64,000 nt of DNA from RYN-428 sp035551995 (lineage in GTDB: Bacteria; Planctomycetota; Phycisphaerae; Tepidisphaerales; Tepidisphaeraceae), in NCBI GenBank assembly GCA_035551995.1, contig DASZME010000037.1, positions 38,395 to 102,394 on the forward strand, in the 5' to 3' direction. Below the pieces are notes generated by a model that was not told where the DNA came from, did no database searches, and saw only the letters and a program-made list of their open reading frames with translations. A program made the translations under genes and the position numbers. Positions 41,834 to 50,886 of this stretch are shown here, piece by piece (within the stretch, counting starts at the first letter, position 1; the number at the start of each line of letters is the position of its first letter).

Positions 41834-43600
41834 TTATTCGACTTGATACTCCGGGGTGCTCAATAACAATCCGATCATCTTGCGCACGCGGCCATCGCTT
41901 TCGGGTTCGCCCAGTTTCAGCGGACCGGCGCCGAGCGCTTCGGCAAGGGTGGCCTTTTTATCCGCGGGCATCGGCTGCTGCACGAATCGGGCAATGGCCG
42001 CATCGACGATCTGCCCCGGCGTGGGATCGTTTCCCAAGGCGGCAAATAATTTCGACGGCAAAACCATCTGACCCGGCGACGGCAGCGGCGGCAGCTTGGT
42101 GATCTCTTCCCTCACCTTTTCGGCTTCCTCTTGTCGAATCGCCTTGATGCGCTCACGCCGGGCATCGACGGTCGCGGTGTCGCCGTTTTTTCCCTTGACC
42201 GATTCTTGCGTGGCGGGGACGGCCGCTGTGTCGGTCTTCGCGGCTTCCGCCGGCGCCGCCCCTTTCGGCGTCGCCTTTGCGGCCTTTAGGCCTTTGCCCC
42301 CGCCGCCAAAACCGAATCTGCCGAAATTCTGTCCCAGCATTCCGTTGGCCATCGCGAATGCGACGTTGTATCGAAGGAAGACGGCGCTGGACGTCATCCA
42401 GTGTTCCCCGCCGGGCCACCCCTTGACGTTGGGCGGCTCAAACAGCTGCTGGCCAAGCTGATTCATGGCGAACACCCCGGCGCCGAGCATTCGCGGCTGC
42501 GATGGCTCTTCCAACAATCGCAGCGTAGACGCCTCAAGCTCCACCGGACTTTTGATGACAACCCATTTCGATCGATCCCCATAAAACGCGGGGCTGGTAA
42601 ACAGCGCCCGAAGCGCCGGCGCCAAATCCCAATTCCCAGACCTAAGCGCCTCGGCGACGGGAGCGATCTCGTCGTCGCTCGGCGACGGGTTTCCAAAAAA
42701 TTGCCACAACCGTTTTGCGAGGTATCCCGACGGCTGCGGCTGATCGAAGATCAGATCCACCACGTCGTCGGGTTTATAATCGCCGGTTTTTCCGAAAATG
42801 GTCTTCGGCTCGTCGTCGTGGAATCGCTGGACGAATTCGGCGTGGCCGCCGGACGCGTCGCTTTTTCCCTGCCGGCCGAATCCCTTGTATCGGCGTCCGG
42901 TCATGCCGGTCAGGGCGCGGGCCACTTCGGGAATGTCTTTTTCGGTGTAGCCGTTGCCTTCGCCCATAGTGAAGAGTTCGAGCAGTTCGCGGGCGAGATT
43001 TTCGTTGGGCCGGCCTTTGAGGTTTTCGTCGTTGTTCAGATATTTGAGCATCGCCGGGTCATGGATGATCTCATGGGTGAGGCGTTTATAGTTGCCGATG
43101 GCTTCGCGATGGAACAGCGCGTTTTGGTTGGCCAGCCATTCAACCGAGCGAACTTCTCTGATTCCGCTGGTGAACAGGCCGTGCCAGAAGAGGGTCATTT
43201 TTTCTTCAAGCGGGCGGTCGGTGCGGACCATGCGATCCAGCCACCAAACTTTCATTTGCTGCAATGAATAGAGCGCGGCGGGACCTTGAACGCGCGAATC
43301 GAACTCAAGACTAAACGTCAGCGGCGGAAGTTCGACATGAGCGAACGGCGCCTCGGAGCCCGACGGCAAAGTGCCGGTAATGAGATAATCGACCGCGCCG
43401 TCTCGACCGAGCGCGTGCATGGCTTCAATCTGAGTCGGCGTCCCGCCAAACCCCGCCCGCCGCAATAGATGGGCGGCGTCGTCGCGAGACCATTGCGCCT
43501 CGGTGGCGTAAGCTGTAATGGGACAGATAATTGCAAAGGCAAGAAGGATCGCGGCCACTGCGCCCCGCCGCCCGTCGCGTTGGATTGATTGCTTGTTCAT
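41834..43600 (-). CDS. DUF1800 domain protein
   Basis: This 588-residue protein starts at 43600 (MNKQSIQRD), with AGGA upstream. A signal peptide (AILLAFAIICPITAYA) is present. The DUF1800 domain spans most of the protein: HLLRRAGFGGTPTQIEA, ALFHREAIGNYKRLTHEIIHDPAML, GRPNENLARELLELFTMGEGNGYTEKDI and the DLIFDQPQPSGYLAKRLW region. An Ala/Lys/Glu-rich stretch (around residues 440-520) interrupts the C-terminal part. It is translated first in a DUF1800-DUF1501 operon. These proteins are probably exported, and the function is unknown. Confidence 0.92.
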   Translation of the reverse strand: MNKQSIQRDGRRGAVAAILLAFAIICPITAYATEAQWSRDDAAHLLRRAGFGGTPTQIEAMHALGRDGAVDYLITGTLPSGSEAPFAHVELPPLTFSLEFDSRVQGPAALYSLQQMKVWWLDRMVRTDRPLEEKMTLFWHGLFTSGIREVRSVEWLANQNALFHREAIGNYKRLTHEIIHDPAMLKYLNNDENLKGRPNENLARELLELFTMGEGNGYTEKDIPEVARALTGMTGRRYKGFGRQGKSDASGGHAEFVQRFHDDEPKTIFGKTGDYKPDDVVDLIFDQPQPSGYLAKRLWQFFGNPSPSDDEIAPVAEALRSGNWDLAPALRALFTSPAFYGDRSKWVVIKSPVELEASTLRLLEEPSQPRMLGAGVFAMNQLGQQLFEPPNVKGWPGGEHWMTSSAVFLRYNVAFAMANGMLGQNFGRFGFGGGGKGLKAAKATPKGAAPAEAAKTDTAAVPATQESVKGKNGDTATVDARRERIKAIRQEEAEKVREEITKLPPLPSPGQMVLPSKLFAALGNDPTPGQIVDAAIARFVQQPMPADKKATLAEALGAGPLKLGEPESDGRVRKMIGLLLSTPEYQVE

Positions 43601-43776
43601 AGATAGGATCCTGCTGACCGGCGCACCGGCTTTTATCGAGACGTTTTCACCTCTCACTACGCGCGGGGCGGGGGAATATTGTCCCCACGGGCGCGGCGGT
43701 GTATCATTTTCGGATCGTTGCACGTGGATCGGTTCCGACAACTTTAGCGCCGACGCCGCATCCCGCCGTGCGAAAC

Positions 43777-44371
43777 ATGGGGTTTGGACCCGTGCGTTTC
43801 ACTTACTCCGAAGCATTAGGCATGGTCGAGCAGGGCATCTTCCCCGAAGATTCGACCATTGAGCTTCTCGACGGCGTTCTAGTCTATCGCGATCGCTTCG
43901 ATTTGCGGGGGAGTGAAGTCGTGGAAGGCGCCAAGCACAATTCCGTCGTCTCCATGTTGGCCGAACTGGACGAAGGCGTCAAATCCGAGACGGCGCCACC
44001 TCAGAACTCAAAGCACCCTGATCTGGTCGGAGAGCCATGCCCCCATTCCCGTCGGCATGGTGTTGCGGGGAAGCCGAAGCGACTATCGCGACCGCCTTCC
44101 CCACGCTGCCGATGCCTTTTGCGTAATCGAGGTTGCCGACAGCAGCTACGAGCGTGGCGGCGGGGAGAAGCTGAATGGGTATGCAAATGCCGGGGTCGAG
44201 CAGTACATCATCGTCAACCTCCGCACACGGACGGCGGAAGTGTACACCCATCCCGATCCGGCAGGCGGCGCTTATCTTGAAACCCGAATCATTCCCCAAG
44301 ATCAGCAATTGGCGCTACGCCTGGGGGACGACGAATATTTCAGCTTCCTGCTTATCAACATCTTGCCTTGA
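43777..44371 (+). pseudogene. Frameshifted Uma2-family endonuclease-like gene
   Basis: The first frame from 43777 gives MGFGPVRFTYSEALGMVEQGIF and ELLDGVLVYRD, the N-terminal half of the Uma2 (DUF820) family. The frame then shifts by +1 somewhere between about 43970 and 44005. The second frame continues with LRTQSTLIWSESHAP, FCVIEVADSSYERGGGEKLNGYANAG and YIIVNLRTRTAEVYTH to the stop at 44371. Both halves are needed for the PD-(D/E)xK-like fold. Unless there is a sequencing error, the gene is broken. It is divergent from the DUF1800 gene. Confidence 0.72.
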
Positions 44372-44593
44372 TTGAGCTCGGCGACTTTTCGTAAATTCGT
44401 CATGGCCGATATCGAACCGCTGCGTCAGTTTAAGAATCGCGCGCCGCCGAGGCCCAGAACCAGCTTTGGGGGACCTGAAATGCGACAGCAGGCGCTCGGA
44501 TTGCGCGGGGCTGCGCAAACGGTGTTTTCACGATCCCCTGGCCGTCAAAGAAAAAAATGCGGATGTAAGTGTATCGAACTTGGCGGTAACTAT

Positions 44594-44657
44594 AACGCGA
44601 GCCACTCCTGCTTGTCGGCGTGACGCGGTGCATACTGCCTACGCGAGCAACTCCTGC
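44594..44657. repeat. Short duplicated segment
   Basis: ACGCGAGCCACTCCTGC near 44595-44611 and ACGCGAGCAACTCCTGC near 44641-44657 are near-identical. The second copy encodes the final QELLA residues of the TPR remnant on the minus strand. The first may be the end of another duplicated copy. Confidence 0.5.
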
Positions 44658-45037
44658 CAGCTTTTTACGTCATGAATCCTCTCGCAAAGCGCGACAAGGC
44701 GATCGGAATCAACTAGCGATTCGATCACTGCCAGGGTCGCCGCATCAGGCATGCCTAAGTGCCTGTTTCCGAGAAGCGGTCGCGCACGCTTCGGCCCTTT
44801 GGCTCTGCACCTTATGTAAAACCTCCATGAAAACCAAAGTACTCGCCACATCCCGCAGTGCCTCGGGGGGGTGCGGCCAAAATCCTTGAGCAGCTTCTTG
44901 CTAACCCCAAGTGACAGATTAAAGGCCTCCCGTGCTGCTTGAAAATTATCACGATCTACTTCGGCGTTGCCGACGTTGGCCAGCGACACCGAAAGGTCGC
45001 GCATCGCCCTCGGCGATTTCGCCGACTGGCGCCGCAC
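44639..45037 (-). pseudogene. Decayed tetratricopeptide-repeat gene fragment
   Basis: The start encodes RAMRDLSVSLANVGNAEVDRDNFQAAREAFNLSL, a typical TPR unit of the RDLSVSLNNVG type. After TPP the frame is lost at a run of seven G on the plus strand (44865-44871). The shifted frame reads EALRDVASTLVFMEVLHK, as expected for the next unit, then meets a stop. A later stretch in the first frame (DAATLAVIESLVDSDRL) resumes family-like sequence. At least two frameshifts are needed. The whole region 44372-45077 contains no intact gene. Confidence 0.55.
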
Positions 45038-45077
45038 TTGATTGCGGCCCCGGCCGCGCTATGGTACACACATCACC

Positions 45078-46194
45078 ATGATTCACGAAAACATTCCGCA
45101 CGCCATCCAAAACCTCTCATCCCGGATCATTGCGATTCGGGACTCTCTTTGACCTGCCTGCAAAACAGCAACGACGAAAAGAACTCGAAGCGAAGATGGG
45201 CGATACCGACTTTTGGGATAACGCCGAAGCCGCCAAAGGGATCGTCGCGGAACTAAAGGCGATCAAAGCGACGATTGACCCGGTCGAGGAGATGCTGCGC
45301 GGGTTGGACGACGCCAAGGCGCTGTACGAACTCGGGCAGGAAGCGGGAGACGCCGACTCGATCGCCGAGTCGGGTAAGCAATTGGCCGAGCTTGAAAAAC
45401 GGGGTGAAAAGATCGAGCTCCAGGCGTTGCTCGACGGCCCTAACGATATCCGCAACTGCTTCTTCACCATTCAAGCCGGGGCCGGCGGAACCGAGGCGCA
45501 GGACTGGACGGAAATGCTGCTGCGCATGTATCTGTATTACTTCGAAAAGCGCGGATGGGACGTCAGCGAAGTCGATCGCCAATGGGGCGAACAGGCGGGA
45601 CTGAAAATGGTCACGCTCCATGTCAAAGGGCCGTACGCGTTTGGATATTTGCGGTGTGAGGCGGGCGTGCATCGCCTGGTTCGGCCAAGCCCGTTTAACG
45701 CCCAGGGAAAACGCCAGACCAGTTTCGCGGCGGTGAAGGTCGTTCCCGAATACGACGTGGCTGATTCGGAAGTGGTGATTCCCGAGGGAGATTTGGAAAT
45801 TGTGGCGTTCGTTCGGGCCGCGGGTCCCGGCGGGCAGAACGTGAATAAGGTCGCCACCGCCGTGCGAATCGTGCATAAGCCGACGGGAATCGCCGTGGTC
45901 TGTTCCGTCGAGCGCAGCCAGCAGCAGAACAAACGGCTGGCGCTGAGCATTCTGCAAAGCAAGCTCGAAGCGATGGAGCAAGCCAAACGCGACGAGGAAC
46001 TTCGCAACGTGCTCGGCGACATGAAGGAAAACAGCTTCGGCAGCCAGCTCCGCAATTACGTTCTGGATGACCGGCGCGTCAAGGATGTCCGCACCGGCGT
46101 GGAAACTACGAAAGTCGAGGACGTGCTCGATCGCGGCGAACTCGATCCATTCATCGACGCGGAACTGCGCCGCCGAAAAATCGAAAAAAAATAA
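45078..46194 (+). CDS. prfB: Peptide chain release factor 2 with programmed +1 frameshift
   Basis: RF2 recognises UGA/UAA stop codons and releases the nascent peptide. Translation from the ATG at 45078 gives MIHENIPHAIQNLSSRIIAIRDSL and then hits UGA at 45150-45152. The site is CTT TGA C, the classical RF2 autoregulatory frameshift. After +1 slippage the frame continues DLPAKQQRR to the stop at 46194, giving 371 residues, normal for RF2. The SPF anticodon-mimic motif (RPSPFNAQGKR) and the GGQ motif (GPGGQNVNK) are both present. The frame beginning at 45130 alone would lack the first 24 codons. Low RF2 levels should favour frameshifting. A strong terminator follows. Confidence 0.95.
45141..45153 (+). 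promoter_or_regulatory. Programmed +1 frameshift site of prfB
   Basis: The CTT TGA C heptamer occupies 45147-45153, at codon 24-25 of the 45078 frame. CGGGAC just upstream is only a weak match to the stimulating Shine-Dalgarno-like sequence (AGGGGG in E. coli). RF2 is the factor that reads UGA, so the site allows autoregulation. Confidence 0.93.
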
Positions 46195-46226
46195 GCTGGG
46201 GCCGCTTGACGCCGATTCGACATCGT

Positions 46227-46262
46227 AAATGCAACCATCGCCGCACGCGATGGTTGCATTTT
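46227..46262 (+). terminator. Rho-independent terminator of prfB
   Basis: AAATGCAACCATCGC (46227-46241) pairs perfectly with GCGATGGTTGCATTT (46247-46261), a 15-bp stem with a 5-base loop, 33 bases after the prfB stop. It is followed by TTCGTT, so the U-tract is short but the hairpin is strong. Confidence 0.75.
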
Positions 46263-46338
46263 CGTTACAGTGTCACCCATTTCACGTCCGATAAACGAAG
46301 TAATGGGCCTGAGGTTTTTCAGTTATCGGAGGTTGGCT

Positions 46339-46367
46339 TTGACGCCGCTCCCGAATAGCTTTAGAAT
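46339..46367 (+). promoter_or_regulatory. Sigma70-type promoter candidate for the amidohydrolase gene
   Basis: TTGACG (46339-46344) and TAGAAT (46362-46367) are 17 bases apart. The ATG of the amidohydrolase is at 46499, so the leader would be about 125 bases. This is one of the best-matching promoters in the window. Confidence 0.55.
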
Positions 46368-46498
46368 GCCGATCGCCTCAGTGCAAATTCAAGGACGAAG
46401 ATCGGCCCGGGACCGTCACCGGGGCGATGAGGAACGGGAATGACCCGACGGGGGGTGGGCTACGCGACCGAACCGCCTTCCACGCGAGACGGACAAAC

Positions 46499-47377
46499 AT
46501 GATCGTTGACGTACACACGCATATCTGGCAGTCGCCCGACCAACTTGGCCGGCTCGATCTTGGCAATAGTCCCCGGCTTGGCCGTCGGCGTCCGCCGCGA
46601 ATCAGCGGCCAGAAAGGCGCCTGGCGCGTCGTGCCCGCGGCCGATCCCGATCATCATTGGGCCGAAAGCGGAAATGTCGATAAGTCGATCGTGCTCGGCT
46701 TCAAGAGCCGTTATTTGCAGGCGGAAATCCCGAATCATTTCATCGCGCAGTATGTCAATCGATTTCCGCAAAAATTGATCGGCTTCGCCGGGATCGACCC
46801 AACCGAAAAATGCGCGGCGCAGGAAGTCGTTATCGCCCGCGAAGAACTGAAACTTCGCGGCGTAACCGTTTCCCCGGCCAACCAAGATTTTCATCCGACC
46901 GATTCGCGGGCCATGCGCGTATATGCCGAGTGCGAGCGGCTTGGAATGCCGGTATTGATTCATCCCAGCGGCCAATTCACCGATCAAAGCAAACTAGAAT
47001 ATGGCCGGCCGTACTTATTCGACGAGGTGGCTCGAACATTTCCGAACCTGCGGATGATCATCGCCCAACTCGGCCAGCCGTGGATCGAAGAAACCGTCTG
47101 CATGCTGGCCAAGCATGCAAACGTTTATGCGGATGTGAGCGGATTGCTGAGCCGGCCGTGGCAGGCGTACAACGCGCTGATTTCGGTCCACGAGCATGGC
47201 GTCATCGAAAAACTTCTCTTCGGCAGCGATTTCCCCTACACGAGCGCGACCGAGTGCATCGAGGCGCTATACAGCATTAATCAGCTCGCCCAGGGGACGA
47301 ATCTGCCCTTGATTCCACGTGAGGCATTGCGAGGCATCGTCGAGCGCGACACACTCGGGTTGCTGGGGCTTTCATAG
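46499..47377 (+). CDS. Amidohydrolase-2 family metal-dependent hydrolase
   Basis: This 292-residue protein starts at 46499 (MIVDVHTHIW). Metal ligands are visible in DVHTH at the N terminus, PVLIHPSG in the middle and LLFGSDFPYT near the C terminus. The (beta/alpha)8 amidohydrolase-2 family includes decarboxylases and lactone hydrolases. The substrate is unknown. The leader ATG at 46427 lacks a good site. It is followed by a lipoprotein gene about 110 bases downstream. Confidence 0.87.
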   Translation: MIVDVHTHIWQSPDQLGRLDLGNSPRLGRRRPPRISGQKGAWRVVPAADPDHHWAESGNVDKSIVLGFKSRYLQAEIPNHFIAQYVNRFPQKLIGFAGIDPTEKCAAQEVVIAREELKLRGVTVSPANQDFHPTDSRAMRVYAECERLGMPVLIHPSGQFTDQSKLEYGRPYLFDEVARTFPNLRMIIAQLGQPWIEETVCMLAKHANVYADVSGLLSRPWQAYNALISVHEHGVIEKLLFGSDFPYTSATECIEALYSINQLAQGTNLPLIPREALRGIVERDTLGLLGLS

Positions 47378-47490
47378 CGATAGATTGCCGAAAGCTTATC
47401 GTCGCGGTCGCTAGACATGGCTGGATGAACGCAACCGGCGACGGATCGAATCTCGTCAACCAATCACTCATTACCGGCTACCTATTTCTT

Positions 47491-48117
47491 ATGAACCACA
47501 ACCACCCATCCTCCCGCTTGCGGCAAATGCATGGTCTTCTTCTCGTGGGAATGGTGCTTTCCCTGGCTTCGATCGGATGCAGTTCCCAAACAAGCCTCAC
47601 CGTTACTTCCGTCGATCGTCAGCAGACATTCCGCCAGGGTTTTACGCAGGCCTATTCCAGCCGTAACGGCAACGGCGATATCGACGTGGTTCTCATCGAC
47701 CAGGCGACCGAGAAGGGGCTGAGTGGCCGGGTGTCGGATTCGCCGGTGTCACAGGTCATGCACATTCGGCTTTTGTGGTCGCCGACGCGCGACATGAAAG
47801 CGGTGACCAGCAATGCGTCGGTGAAATGGTATGTCATCGGCAGATCCATTCCGCCGGGCCTGCTCGAATACGACGGCATCGCGTTTGTGTCGAGCACGGA
47901 CGATAACGACGCCACGATCTTAAAAATTCGCAACAGCACCCTGACCCTCTCCGCCAAGCACGGCGCCATGATCGACTGGATCGGCACGTCGCGCGTGGAA
48001 GGAACCATCGCGGCCCGCGATAACCCGAGAATCGTCGAGAAGGTTCTGGGCCAACTGAACGCCACCGTCGCCGCCGCCGGCAATCCGCCGACGGGCGTCA
48101 GCTCGATCGCGCCTTAG
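47491..48117 (+). CDS. Predicted lipoprotein, unknown function
   Basis: This 208-residue protein starts at 47491 (MNHNHPSSRL), with a hydrophobic segment and lipobox (ASIGC). The mature part is beta-rich (DIDVVLIDQ, VMHIRLLWSPTRDMKAVTSNASVKWYV, STLTLSAKHG). I do not recognise the domain. It contains no Cys after the lipobox. It converges with the DUF1802 gene, the two stops being one base apart. Confidence 0.72.
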   Translation: MNHNHPSSRLRQMHGLLLVGMVLSLASIGCSSQTSLTVTSVDRQQTFRQGFTQAYSSRNGNGDIDVVLIDQATEKGLSGRVSDSPVSQVMHIRLLWSPTRDMKAVTSNASVKWYVIGRSIPPGLLEYDGIAFVSSTDDNDATILKIRNSTLTLSAKHGAMIDWIGTSRVEGTIAARDNPRIVEKVLGQLNATVAAAGNPPTGVSSIAP

Positions 48118-48118
48118 C

Positions 48119-48691
48119 TTAGGCCCGGTTCATTTTTTCCAAAATCGTCTTGCGCCTAAACGCGTACAATACATCGTCCAACACCGGCAGCGCATCGCCC
48201 GTCGCCACTTCCTGCTCCAGCGGCGCCCAACTCTTGCACCCTGCATACGCCGGTGTATTGACGATCGATAACGGCTCATGCAGCCGATACGCCCGCACCA
48301 GCATCAGATACAGCGGATTCTGCGGCTTGTAGCCAAACCGCATATCGATCAGCGGCGTCGCCCAGACATGTTCATCCTCCAGCGCGTCCATCTGCGCCCG
48401 GCTTGCGATCTTGATGATATCAGTAACCACTCCCGCCACGCTGATGCGAACCTGCTCCGGCTCCGCCGTCCTGGCTTCAAATGCGGGATGTACCTCCGGC
48501 TTGAGCATTGTTGGATTTTGGTGGAGGTAGGTCGGGAAGAGCAGAAATTCGCGGTTCTCCAGTTCGAATTCCCCGCCGGCTTCATAGATCCCTCCTTTGC
48601 GGAGGAGAATGATCTGACGCCCGCTTTCGAGGGCGGCACAGACGGATGCCCATTCTTTCAGCGCGATTTGCAACGATGTCGGCCAAGCCAT
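48119..48691 (-). CDS. DUF1802 family protein
   Basis: This 190-residue protein matches DUF1802 in ALKEWASVCAALESGRQIILLRKGGI, then FELENREFLLFPTYLHQNP and the C-terminal PLIDMRFGYKPQNPLYLMLVRAYRL. I start at 48691 (MAWPTS), with GAGG eight bases upstream; another ATG lies at 48712. No signal peptide is present. The family has no known activity. It is divergent from the thioredoxin-like gene, and the two share a short intergenic region. Confidence 0.82.
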   Translation of the reverse strand: MAWPTSLQIALKEWASVCAALESGRQIILLRKGGIYEAGGEFELENREFLLFPTYLHQNPTMLKPEVHPAFEARTAEPEQVRISVAGVVTDIIKIASRAQMDALEDEHVWATPLIDMRFGYKPQNPLYLMLVRAYRLHEPLSIVNTPAYAGCKSWAPLEQEVATGDALPVLDDVLYAFRRKTILEKMNRA

Positions 48692-48803
48692 AAATATCCT
48701 CAAAAAGGTCATTGAAGCAGTGGAGGATTTTACCCGCGAATGTCTCAGAGGAAACGACGCCGCGAGATCGCGATACAACGCGAGGCATACCATTGCAGTC
48801 GCC

Positions 48804-49250
48804 ATGAAAAAGTCTTCCAGGTCTACCTTCGTCGCGCTGTTGATCTTCCTGGCCATTGACGCCGTGATTATTCTCCCGCGCTTTGGCGGCAAGAAAGAGA
48901 TTATCCCCTGGCGAACTGATTTCGCCGCCGCCCGCGCGGAAGCCGCGAGAACGCATCGGCCGCTCTTTCTCGATTTCACGGCCAGCTGGTGCGGACCGTG
49001 CCAAACCATGCGACGCACCGCCTGGACCGATCCGGCCGTGGCGGCGGCGATGGCTGACCTTGTCCCGGTGCAAATCGACATCGATCAGCAGGGCGACCTC
49101 GCTCGAAAATTCGGCATCAGCAGTATCCCCGCCCTTCTCCTTCTTGACGAGCGCGGAAACGTCTTGAAAGAACAGGCGGGTTTGTTGTCTCCCGATAAAT
49201 TCATCGCATGGCTCAAATCGAAAATAGAACGTCGGGCGTCGGGAACGTGA
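48804..49250 (+). CDS. Membrane-anchored thioredoxin-like protein
   Basis: This 148-residue protein starts at 48804. A single membrane segment (TFVALLIFLAIDAVIIL) is followed by a thioredoxin fold with WCGPC (Cys63/Cys66) and the cis-Pro motif SSIPALLLL. The PLFLDFTASWCGPCQTM region is characteristic of DsbD-C-terminal/thioredoxin_7 types. It probably acts on the outer face of the cytoplasmic membrane, transferring electrons to or from cysteine residues. The protein redox partner is not in the window. Confidence 0.87.
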   Translation: MKKSSRSTFVALLIFLAIDAVIILPRFGGKKEIIPWRTDFAAARAEAARTHRPLFLDFTASWCGPCQTMRRTAWTDPAVAAAMADLVPVQIDIDQQGDLARKFGISSIPALLLLDERGNVLKEQAGLLSPDKFIAWLKSKIERRASGT

Positions 49251-49271
49251 TATCTTTGCGTCGCCTTGAGT

Positions 49272-50753
49272 TCATGAACCCAGCGACTGCCGCAGAATTT
49301 TTCCTGCCGGTGAGCGAGGAAGCGATTCGCGGACTTCAAAAAGGCGCGGCACCTTGTACGCGCTGAGCCTTGACTTGCAAAAATCACGCAGCGCCCCGGC
49401 GTCGGGCGTCGTCCCTGGCGTGGCGGGGGTAATGATCGCCTTTAGCCGATTAAGCGTCGGGCTGACCGCCGCCGCGAGGACAACGCACTCCCCAACCGAT
49501 TCGTGATCGCAAATCACTTCCTCCACTTCCAGCGGATTCACTTTTCGGCCCGCCACGTCGATCAATAATTTGATCCGGCCGGTAATCGTCAACGCGCCGC
49601 TCGCATCGAGACGGCCCAGATCGCCTGTCGGAAAATATCCGCCAACCAGGGGCGGCGGCTCGCCGTCAAGATACCCGCTGAGCATAGAGGGAGCGGCGAT
49701 CGCGACGTGGCCTTCTGCTCCGATCGGCAATGTCTGATCGATGTCTTCGGGCGATTGCATATTCAGAATGCGAACGGCCACGCCATCCATCGGTCGGCCG
49801 ACGCTTGCCGGGTCGAAGGGGTTGATCTGCGGATCGTTGAAAGTGACCGAGCCGATTTCCGACGCGCCGTAAAGCTGCGAAATCACGATGCCGAATTGGT
49901 CGGCGAACGCCTCGAACAGCGTCCGCGGCAACGGCCCCCCCGCCGAATAGGCGCGGCGGAGCGAGAACGGCCGAGCCGGACGACGACCGGCGCCGCAAAG
50001 CGTTTCGAACATGAAAGGAACGCCGGGAAAAATCGTCACGGCGTTACCGGTTAACTCGCCCATCGCGGCCGGCAGATCGAACCGTTCGTACATATGGGCG
50101 CAACTGCCGGCCCAAATCGGACACAAGAGGCCGTGCTCCATTCCATACGAATGGCAAAGCGGAACCGCCGCCAGAACGTGATCATCGGGCGTAAATTGAA
50201 TCGCGTTCACCATGTTCGCCGAGACGGCATCAAGCGAAGCCCCCTCGCGACGGACGATTTTCGGCCGGCCGGTGGTTCCAGAGCTGAGCAGCAGCAGCGC
50301 GGCGCCGTCGGCGCGATTGACCGGCCATGTCGGCACGGTAAATAGCGCGGCGTCGGCGGCGCACGGTGAAAGAACCGATCGCTTCGACCATGACATGCCG
50401 ACCGGCAACGCTGGTTGCCCGATCGCCAGCATGGCCGCCGCCCCGCATCGTCGCGCGGCGGAGTTCAACTCCGGCTCGGCAATATCAGGGGCGATCGGGA
50501 AAATCGTCATGTTTGCCGCCAGCGCCGCGAGATACGCGGCGGTGAATTCCGCCCGATTCGCCGAGCACAGCATGAGGATGGCGCCGGGAGGCAAGGCATC
50601 GGAAAATGCTCCCGCGAGAACATTGACCAGCGCGCCAAGGTCACGCCACGACACCGAAAGGCGGTTCCCGGGAATGATCTGACGAATCGCGATGCGATCG
50701 GGCGTCTGTCGCGCGTGATGACGAAGTTTTTCGATTAGGCCCAGGGGCATCAA
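49272..50753 (-). CDS. ANL superfamily AMP-dependent synthetase/ligase
   Basis: This 493-residue acyl-adenylating enzyme shows LLLSSGTTGRPKIV (AMP/phosphate loop, about residue 158), SQLYGASEIG, FPTGDLGRL, LLIDVAGRKVNPLEVEE (hinge) and the C-terminal catalytic Lys in PRSPAGKIL. It belongs to the ANL group that activates carboxylic acids as acyl-AMP and usually passes them to CoA or a carrier protein. No carrier protein, ketosynthase or other biosynthetic gene is close, so the substrate is unknown. The start could be 50753 or 50750. Confidence 0.87.
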   Translation of the reverse strand: MMPLGLIEKLRHHARQTPDRIAIRQIIPGNRLSVSWRDLGALVNVLAGAFSDALPPGAILMLCSANRAEFTAAYLAALAANMTIFPIAPDIAEPELNSAARRCGAAAMLAIGQPALPVGMSWSKRSVLSPCAADAALFTVPTWPVNRADGAALLLLSSGTTGRPKIVRREGASLDAVSANMVNAIQFTPDDHVLAAVPLCHSYGMEHGLLCPIWAGSCAHMYERFDLPAAMGELTGNAVTIFPGVPFMFETLCGAGRRPARPFSLRRAYSAGGPLPRTLFEAFADQFGIVISQLYGASEIGSVTFNDPQINPFDPASVGRPMDGVAVRILNMQSPEDIDQTLPIGAEGHVAIAAPSMLSGYLDGEPPPLVGGYFPTGDLGRLDASGALTITGRIKLLIDVAGRKVNPLEVEEVICDHESVGECVVLAAAVSPTLNRLKAIITPATPGTTPDAGALRDFCKSRLSAYKVPRLFEVRESLPRSPAGKILRQSLGS

Positions 50754-50886
50754 ATTTCAAAAATTGCCGACCAATGCGAATTCCCCGTCACGTTGTATCC
50801 AACGCAGAATGTCAACCGCGTGCGCAGCAAAACCCGCGCTTTCCGGTCTGCGCGATTAACTCGACCAATGACGCGTTTTTGATTTA

